Source: Gnetum montanum
Taxonomy: Eukaryota > Streptophyta > Gnetopsida > Gnetales > Gnetaceae
DNA length: 64,000 nucleotides
NCBI GenBank assembly: GCA_015680685.1
Contig: MNCI01017554.1
Span: 66,135 to 130,134, forward strand
Reading direction: 5' to 3'
Numbering within the stretch: position 1 is the stretch's first letter; each line of letters starts with the position of its first letter. Made by a program: the position numbers and the translations under genes. The notes beneath the pieces were generated by a model, which was not told where the DNA came from, ran no database searches, and saw nothing but the letters and a program-made list of their open reading frames with translations. Below, piece after piece: positions 58,016 through 64,000 of the stretch.

Positions 58016-58249
58016 TTATTATTTACGCGTAATTTTGTTAATGCAAGACTGGATGTTATTTTAAATGACTGTTGAGAAACTGTTATAAAGTCTAATGGAT
58101 ATTTGAGATGTTAATTAATTTGTTTTTTTTTTGACTTTTTTATGCTTTTGTCTGCGTAAGCGTGAAAACATATGTTGAGGATTCTATCTAAGTGATACTG
58201 ATGTGACGTAATAACTAGTTTAAAGCGTAAATGTTTATAGTATGCGATA
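58016..58249. other. Spacer after the antisense gene
   Basis: AT-rich, no ORF supported. It would hold the polyadenylation region of the antisense gene; I see no canonical AATAAA. Confidence 0.4.
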
Positions 58250-58560
58250 CTGCGTTACTAGTTTGCGGCCATTGCGGGCTTGTTGCGTATTCGAGATGAC
58301 TTCGGATGATTAGTTTAAAGCCATTGCGGGCGGTTGCATATATTGTAACCATGCTCAAAGTAATGTAAAGATGTAATTAACGCATAACTAGTTTGAGGCC
58401 GTTGCGGGCCGACTGTGTAACTACGTACAATGATATAGATGGGTTAATTCTGTATAACTAGTTTAAGGCCGTTGCGGGCCGACTGTGTGAATTGTAATGA
58501 TATGTTGATTTTTTGTATAACTAGTTTAAGGTCGTTGCGGGCCCACTGCGTAAATTGTAA
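58250..58560. repeat. Tandem array between protease and RT (element V)
   Basis: Five units at intervals of about 55-75 bp. The conserved core is ACTAGTTTAAGGCCGTTGCG plus GGCC-ACTG, separated by variable AT-rich spacers (starts near 58257, 58308, 58387, 58457, 58519). Same core as IV's arrays and, more distantly, as V's 49388-49935 array. It lies within the predicted sense intron, downstream of the antisense gene. Confidence 0.85.
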
Positions 58561-58716
58561 TAACATGTAAAATAATGTAGAAAATGTAACACGCAAGACA
58601 TGCAAAGCGTAAACACAGAAAGCAAACGTAGCGTAAAATTGTTCAAAACCAAAGAAGCAGTAAAGAAATACCTCGCTAACTTAGAAAGGTGTAGCAGCAT
58701 ACGCAAAGACCATCGT

Positions 58717-59649
58717 TCAACCATTGATACGCAATTGTCTCTTAATGGCCTTTACGTTGAGCGCTGCATAAGGGCGAGGCGATTTAGGGGTTAATTCCTC
58801 TACGCTGCCATCCGGAAATGGCAGGTCGGCCCAGGTTAAACCGTCATTATTGCTATCGGTTTGTTGAGGGGCTTGGGGACTGGTCTGATCATCAGTCGTT
58901 TCGATCTCAGAACCCCGTTCTTCCTCAATGTTATTGACAGTTTTGGGGGTGATTTCGTCACCGCGTATGATAACCTCCCCTTCGGCATAAGGCAGGTGTA
59001 TCTCCTGGTGTATCGGCAATGAAACCGCCCTCAGCTGGGCTAACCATGACCTCCCTAAGATTAGGTTGAAGCCAGGCATCTCCAAAATGACTAAGAACGT
59101 GGCTTCTGTTGGGAATTGATTCCCCGCCACAAACTCGATACGCACCGTTCCTTTGACTTGAACCCGTGCTCCGTTGAATGATTTTACGCAAGCCGTCGTA
59201 GTGGGCGTGATCTGGTTGACCAATCCCAGCCTATCCACTATGGAATAAGACACAACGTTAGCAGCTGCGCCATCATCTACGTGTACTCTCCGGATCCGGT
59301 ACTGACTGACCCGAATAGTAATGAACATAGGTTCCGTCATCACCTGACCTTTCTCCAAATCGTCTTTGACAGATTCATCATGAAAGGTCAGTGAGGCAGG
59401 CTTAGGTTGCTTAGCTTCAGAAGGAAACATGACAGCATGTATCGCTTCCTCTTCCGCTGGTAGGCTGCCATCCACTGATATGGACGTTAGCATGCGTACC
59501 ATAGCCTCACGGTGTTCTCGAGAAGTCATGAGTAAGTCGTACAGGCTCAACGTTGTATTTTTTTGTTTGAGAGCCTACTTAACTTGCATAAACGCGTTGA
59601 GGAGGTCCTTCTCTCGACTGGGTTGTTTGTCTCCCTTATCCTCTTCCAT
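58717..59649 (-). pseudogene. Protease of element V
   Basis: Open from 59550 to 58717 and in the same frame as gag, with a TGA at 59650 and a TAG near 59572 between them. Contains the retropepsin-like signature VHVDDGAAANVV (about 59265-59300; D-x-G-A) and FNLILGRSWLAQLR (about 59040-59080), followed by a tail ending AIKRQLRING. It would cut the polyprotein. The second half of the tail is acidic and P/T-rich. Confidence 0.8.
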
Positions 59650-61237
59650 TCAGCCCAAGAGACAGATCTCTCGAGGCGGAGCGGTGTCAGTGGGAGGGTT
59701 GTTCTGTTTCCTGCCCAGAGAAGGTGATTGCGTTTCTGTACCCTTGGCCTGCTTCTGAGGCATAGGCAAAGGCACAGAGGCCAGGGGCCTGGGCTTAGGG
59801 AAGTCGAGCTTAATGTGGTCTTTTGTTGCGTTTATTGCAGTGTCTTCTCCCCTTTGCCTGGGAGGCGACAATTGGTTGTTTTGACAGGATGTCTGCCCCT
59901 GCATGAGAGGGGCGGGGCGCGGTTCTGGCACCCTGATGATGAATGGCGGCCTAGGCATGGGCGTGGACGAAGCTGCAGCTTGAGTGTTGCTGCGTGACTG
60001 AGAATGTGTTTGAGAAGGCGCCCGTATAATGAAAGGTGGTCGTGAGACCCAACTGGCTGCCTGTGAAGTGGTTGGCCCCCTCAGTGAGCTAGTTGGTAAG
60101 CACAAAACAAAAGGTTGCTTTGGCGGACTTTTCTGCTCACCGTCCATACTCACCACATTGATTGTATAAGGGGCATTGTTTGTGTTCAACGGATCTGTAT
60201 ATACATGCAGTTTTTGGTTTTCTGGATGTGTCGGGTTATTGCCGTCTAGTCTTAGATGACCTTCATCGATCATGCGTTGAACATCATCTTTCAACGCCCA
60301 GCAGTAATCCGTGTCGTGACCACACATCTGGTGGTAGTCACAAAAACGATCCAACCTGAAAGATTTCGAAACCAGTGGCTCGTTAAGCAGGGCTAAGGAA
60401 GGGTTCTTTAGCAATTCACAATGGCGTCTGTGACGCTTCAGAGCTTCCTCGAATACCTTCTTTGGTTGGAGGTACCCAGCTGCTAACAACTATTTCAACA
60501 GTTCAGAATGCTTCATAGGCAGGGTCGCGTATTTTGAACGATCTTTGTGCTCAAAATTCGGTTTTGGCTGAGGGGGCCCTTTAGGGGCAGCCATGTCTTG
60601 GATGGTGGTAGCACCGGCCGTGGTCTCAGACAATGTCGTGGGTGCCTTCTTGTTCTTGTTCTTCGCGCTTTCAGTCAATGTGGCTATTGTCGTTGTCGCT
60701 GCTTTGCCTTTATGTTTGGCCTTGTTATGTGCGTTTTTGTAGGCGACATACACCGGATCTTTGCTGGCCTCCGCAGCATCTTGGATGCTTTGGATCTGGG
60801 CGAAGGCCTGATGTACGTTGCCAGGGGAGAGATAATACAGCTTAGACTTAATGAAGTCGTTGACTGCCCCTTTGAATATAGCCAACAGATGGGAGTCTGC
60901 GATCAGGTCGCGGATCTCACTCAAGGTAGCATTCCAACGCTGTATAAACTTTTGGGCTGGCTCGAGCGGGTCTTGTTTCACCCCCATAAGTTGCTCCAAC
61001 GTGACTTCTGGCCTCAGGTTGTATTTGAAACAGGTCACAAACTGAGTCAACAGCTCTTCCAAGGTTGAGATGAAAGAGCGTGGGAGAGCTCTATACCAGT
61101 CTAAAGCCTTCCCTGTCAACGACATCGCGAAGACTCGGATTAGTGTGTGTGGCCACTATTGCAATAACAAAGATTCAGATCTGAAGGTGGCCAGGTGAGT
61201 GTTAGGATCCCCCTCCCCATTATACTTGCCAGAAAAC
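59650..61237 (-). pseudogene. gag: gag of element V, N-terminally truncated
   Basis: One frame from the LTR edge: KYNGEGDPNTHLATFR (just inside 61237), a stop, MSLTGKALDWYRALPRSFIST from 61125, FIQRWNATLSEIRDL (capsid), then after a TAG at 60490 the nucleocapsid CDYHQMCGHDTDYCWALK and a proline-rich tail. Typical of Tat gag, but the start and about the first hundred residues, together with leader and primer site, are absent because the LTR abuts codon text directly. The stops fit CAG-to-TAG and CGA-to-TGA changes. Confidence 0.85.
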
Positions 61238-62649
61238 TGTAGCGACAGAAAACGTCGGTAGCTAGAAATACCGAACGAAATTCTGTGTATACAGTTTTAA
61301 CCACGGATCCGTGCGAGGGCTATGCTGGGGGAAAATGAATCCGCGGCGCCCTGAACGGTCTTGTCGATTAGACAGGGACTTACGGGTCAGTAAAACAAGG
61401 GAGATTACGAATATTTGCGTGTTTCGATTTGATTCGCGGAATTGTGAAATGAGGGGAAAACGACGTGGATAAATCGCTACGATGATAACGCTAAACACAC
61501 CAAGGAGAAGCTAACAGGAGAGAGACGCGTGATTTCAAGGATCTGTGCTTCGATTCTCGAAAGAGTGTATGATTTTATGTATTACGTTACAATGGGGAAA
61601 ACCCCAATATCTTGATATGAAAATGAGCACTAAACAACAAGGAAACTGTCTGAATAGAAGTCCGATCTACCTCGTAGGTTAAAGCTGGAATGCAAGGAAG
61701 GTCAAGTTCTGACGCCTACCGATCAACCGTTTCTGACCGATTAAGCTTGTGAACCGGGCGAGATACCCTCACGATCCTTGTTCTGCTTCTCCGCTTCGAG
61801 TAGTTTCTGCTCAGGACAGCAATCACCAATGGAGAAAGTCGTGTCTCCTCCAAAGGAAATGATCGCTCTTGCTACTCAGGTTCAAAAGAAATGTGCTCTG
61901 TTTCTACTGCAAAGTGGTGATGTTGACAAGTACCAAAAGGCTGCTCTATGTTTCTCTGCTCAAGATGATGAGTGCCCCCTTGCTCAGAAAATGCTCTTGT
62001 CCTTCTGATTTGCCCACCCTTGTATTTTTGTTAGCTGGTCTATTTATGGGCTGCGGGGTCCCATAAGAGGCGCAACCCTGATGACGTGGGCCCCGAACAT
62101 TTCGAGATTCGTTGGCACGGCCATTTAAGTCAGACTGTGACTACGCACAATACGCTCATTCGCGTATTGTGCGTGTGAAAAGCAGGTGCGTGTTGAACAT
62201 ATTACAACTATTTTTAATGTTATATTACGCTCAATCACGTTGTTGTTGTGTGTATGAGCGTAATCTGGCATACAAAATGATAAGCTTTAAACTGTCTTAC
62301 GCTCACTACGCAACCGCGCGTAACGAGGCATAACAATGTCTATTTTACACTCACTACGCAGCTGTGCGTGATGAAGCGTAAATAGCGTCTAACCTTAGTG
62401 ATGAAATATGCACTGATACGCACCATCGCGTAACGAGCGTAAAGACAAGTTCTTCACGCACCACAAGAAAAGTGTCGAACTCTTGTGCTTTTCTAGGCTT
62501 CGTCTTCGACTACTTTGGAGCTTTATTACGCTCACTACGCTGCAGTGCATAATAGAGCGTAAACTTGTCCTTGAACCAAGCCAATGCGTGCTCTCACTTG
62601 AATTGCGAATCTTTGCCTGAGGCCGACTCGTAATTTTCATGGTGTTTCA
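61238..62649 (-). repeat. 5' LTR of element V
   Basis: 1,412 bp, nearly identical to 46827-48239. + strand ends TGTAGCGACAG and GGTGTTTCA. The internal edge joins gag codons at 61237 with no primer site; an eight-base GTTTTCTG occurs on both sides of the junction (minus strand). Confidence 0.92.
62143..62174. promoter_or_regulatory. Perfect inverted repeat in U3 of LTR V (right copy)
   Basis: The same 13-bp arms and six-base loop as at 47733-47764, unchanged although neighbouring bases differ between the LTRs. Confidence 0.7.
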
Positions 62650-62654
62650 ATTCT

Positions 62655-62849
62655 AACTCTTGAAAGGAAAAACTACAAGAATTCGGATAAGGGACTACAA
62701 ACTAATGCCAGACCAAGCACGCCTGCCTCTTATTTATAGCCAATGAGATAGGTTCCAACATCATGTATCTGATGTCACTTGGTCAACCCCAATATTGCAT
62801 ATCCAATATTGAGGGTCTGATATCAAGGATCCGATATCGAGACTCATCA
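62655..62849 (-). repeat. Solo Athila-like LTR, right part
   Basis: Continues the LTR of 46181-46826. Reverse TATA box TTATTTATAG (about 62732-62741). Upstream palindromes of a third type (CAATATTG twice near 62790-62815) and GATATC (62820, 62834). Ends GAGACTCATCA. The following TGGGC pairs with TGGGT at 46176. Confidence 0.8.
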
Positions 62850-64000
62850 TGGGCTCAAAGAGGAAAAGGTTTGTTCCTTTGAATTCATGATAGCAACAAT
62901 TTAGGGCATAGCCTTATTTCTAAAAGTTGGGCTTTTGAAAGTTGGTACAAGGGAGATAGCATCAAATGTCGTTGGTGGAGTTGAGATAATAGTGGAAGTA
63001 GGGCGATTTTCATTTGATGCACCTTGGAATAAAATTTTATTTTTGTTTGGTTTTCTAGCCAATTCCTTCTCTTTTCCCTTATCAGTGGTCACTAACTTCT
63101 TTTGGACCCTTGTGAAGATTCTAATGAGTGAACTAGAGGTAGGGAGCAACGAAGGCTCTTGTCACTTGGATGAAGAGGAAGGATAAGAGAAAGTAGGTTG
63201 GGATGGCATAGAAACTTTGTCATAGTGAGGAGTCATATCAATGACTAATGAAGCCCTTTGTATGTTCTAGGAAGGAGAAGTGTTGGCATCATTCCAAGGG
63301 AGATTAATTATAATAGGCTTCTTAGCTCTTAATGGGGTAAAGTGAGATGATGAGGGAGATTGGTAATAGGAGGGATCCATTTGGATACTAAGAAAGCTCA
63401 TGGGTAACTTCCTTTTGATTTCTAGTGAAAGGTTGAAATTTTTCTTGAATGGGAATTCCAAGAATCTTGATAAATTTGCATGTTTTGGTTTAGGTTGGAT
63501 GGGAGTATTGAACACGATTGATCCTTTTTCTACTAATGCTTGAACATAATCTTTAAGAGCATTACAATCCTCCATATCATGACTTGATGCCTATATTAAT
63601 AAAATATATTGGGATTGTAATGCTTTCCTTCTACATGTTGGGAAGGATCAATGGACAAGGTTTGAAGCCTTTTGAATTAGGTTCTCATTTCTTCTAAAAC
63701 TTGCTTAGGTATTAGGTGTCCATCCTTCAATAGTATGTTGTATAATTGCATGTATGTCATTGGAAATTTGTGGTGCTTGGATTAGTCTTTCCATGGCCTC
63801 CTTGATTGCCCATCATTATTGAATGTGCTTTGTCCATCATCATTAGGCTTCATATTGGGACTTGTATTCTTGTTTCCAGTATCGCTTCCACTACTTAATG
63901 ATGTACCTATTACAATTTAGTTCACTGAAGCCATTATTGAACTAGTATTTTGGATAGACTTATTTCTACTTGCTACATTGTTTACTTTGTTTTTGAAGTT
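62850..64000 (-). pseudogene. gag: gag region of an older Tat-like element
   Basis: The minus strand frame 63575-63267 reads MEDCNALKDYVQALVEKGSIVFNTPIQPKPKH, equal to V's DYCWALKDDVQRMIDEGHL after the zinc knuckle. It continues with a P/S-rich tail (63149-62901: KGKEKELARKPNKNK). The stretch to 64000 is earlier gag with stops. The solo LTR and V are inserted in it. Confidence 0.65.

Larger units (their letters stand above)
53438..58755 (-). other. Predicted sense intron of element V, containing the antisense gene
   Basis: On the minus strand the donor CTCAAC|GTAAAG (boundary 58756/58755) lies shortly before the protease stop, and the acceptor TTTTTGCAG|GAAAAG (boundary 53438/53437) lies just before the pol ATG. 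Both boundaries are phase 0, so removing 5,318 nt joins protease to RT in one open frame. Ogre elements are known for such an intron, partly spliced to balance Gag-Pro and Gag-Pro-Pol. An alternative donor is GCGAG|GTATTT at 58671, after the stop. IV has an analogous intron. Not experimentally shown. Confidence 0.55.
46827..62649 (-). mobile_element. Element V: Tat/Ogre-like LTR retrotransposon with antisense gene
   Basis: 15.8 kb, flanked by identical ATTCT (46822-46826, 62650-62654). Minus-strand order: 5' LTR (62649-61238), truncated gag, protease, a 5.3 kb region with a tandem array and an eight-exon + strand gene, RT-RNase H-aRNase H-integrase, a second tandem array, polypurine tract, 3' LTR. 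The two LTRs are very similar with scattered, largely C/T or G/A differences, so this is the youngest insertion in the window. The primer site and the gag N-terminus are missing, so the copy could not start a normal cycle. Confidence 0.92.

Noticed and set aside
61220-61237. TGGCAAGTATAATGGGGA beside LTR V as a primer binding site
   Set aside because: It is gag coding text (SGKYNGEGDP) in frame, and fits no tRNA 3' end that I recognise.
1-64000. CRISPR array, rRNA, tRNA gene or organelle insertion
   Set aside because: None found; tandem arrays lack the repeat-spacer regularity of CRISPR and the setting is a plant nuclear genome.

Overview
The window is repeat-derived intergenic DNA of a large, transposon-rich seed-plant nuclear genome (species not determinable from sequence; a gymnosperm or similar large genome is only a guess). 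I see no ordinary host gene, rRNA, tRNA or CRISPR. Almost everything is nested Ty3/gypsy LTR retrotransposons of two lineages: an Athila-like group (tRNA-Asp-type primer site, FxDDF-type reverse transcriptase, LTRs ending in TGATGA/TCATCA) and a Tat/Ogre-like group (second, plant-type RNase H domain, RT separated from gag-protease). Two runs of N (23934-24827, 37424-38189) and two single Ns are assembly gaps.

Left half (1-27560), Athila-like nest. Element A (+; only 3' end and LTR, 1-1416) sits in element B (+; ORF2 remnant 1422-3843, 3' LTR from 3844). B's LTR is split by element C (-), reconstructed here as 4216-27216: LTRs 4216-5087 and 26534-27216, target duplication TCTTT/CCTTT, gag, pol, then an extra ORF2 in the env-like position. 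C is split by D (-; 12119-19970, duplication ATAAC on both sides), a non-autonomous relative with gag and ORF2 but no pol. ORF2 is about 929 codons, with a plant-transposon-protein-like N-terminal half and a coiled-coil C-terminal half. Both C and D have an internal TATA region ahead of ORF2 whose palindromic motifs match the U3 of that element's own LTR.

Middle (27560-46180), Tat-like remnants. Element III (-; LTR to 30087, INT, RNase H, RT, palindromic tandem array, protease to about 35830), an LTR fragment ending 36839, and element IV (-; about 38190-46040) with RT-RNase H-INT, two small tandem arrays and a candidate spliced intron just upstream of RT.

Right (46181-64000). A solo Athila-like LTR (46181-62849, TGGGT/TGGGC) is split by element V (-; 46827-62649, duplication ATTCT on both sides). 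V carries gag-protease, RT-RNase H-plant RNase H-integrase and, between protease and RT, a complete eight-exon gene on the opposite (+) strand (53823-58015). Its exons join into one 1,135-codon frame: an FCP1/NLI-type phosphatase domain that has lost most catalytic residues, a transposon-protein-like segment and a coiled-coil tail. A sense-strand intron (58755-53438) would remove the whole antisense gene and fuse protease to RT in frame. Beyond the solo LTR, 62850-64000 is gag of an older Tat-like element.

Coding frames in D and V are almost free of frameshifts and are broken by stops that C-to-T change of CAG or CGA codons would produce, as expected from cytosine methylation and deamination of silenced elements.
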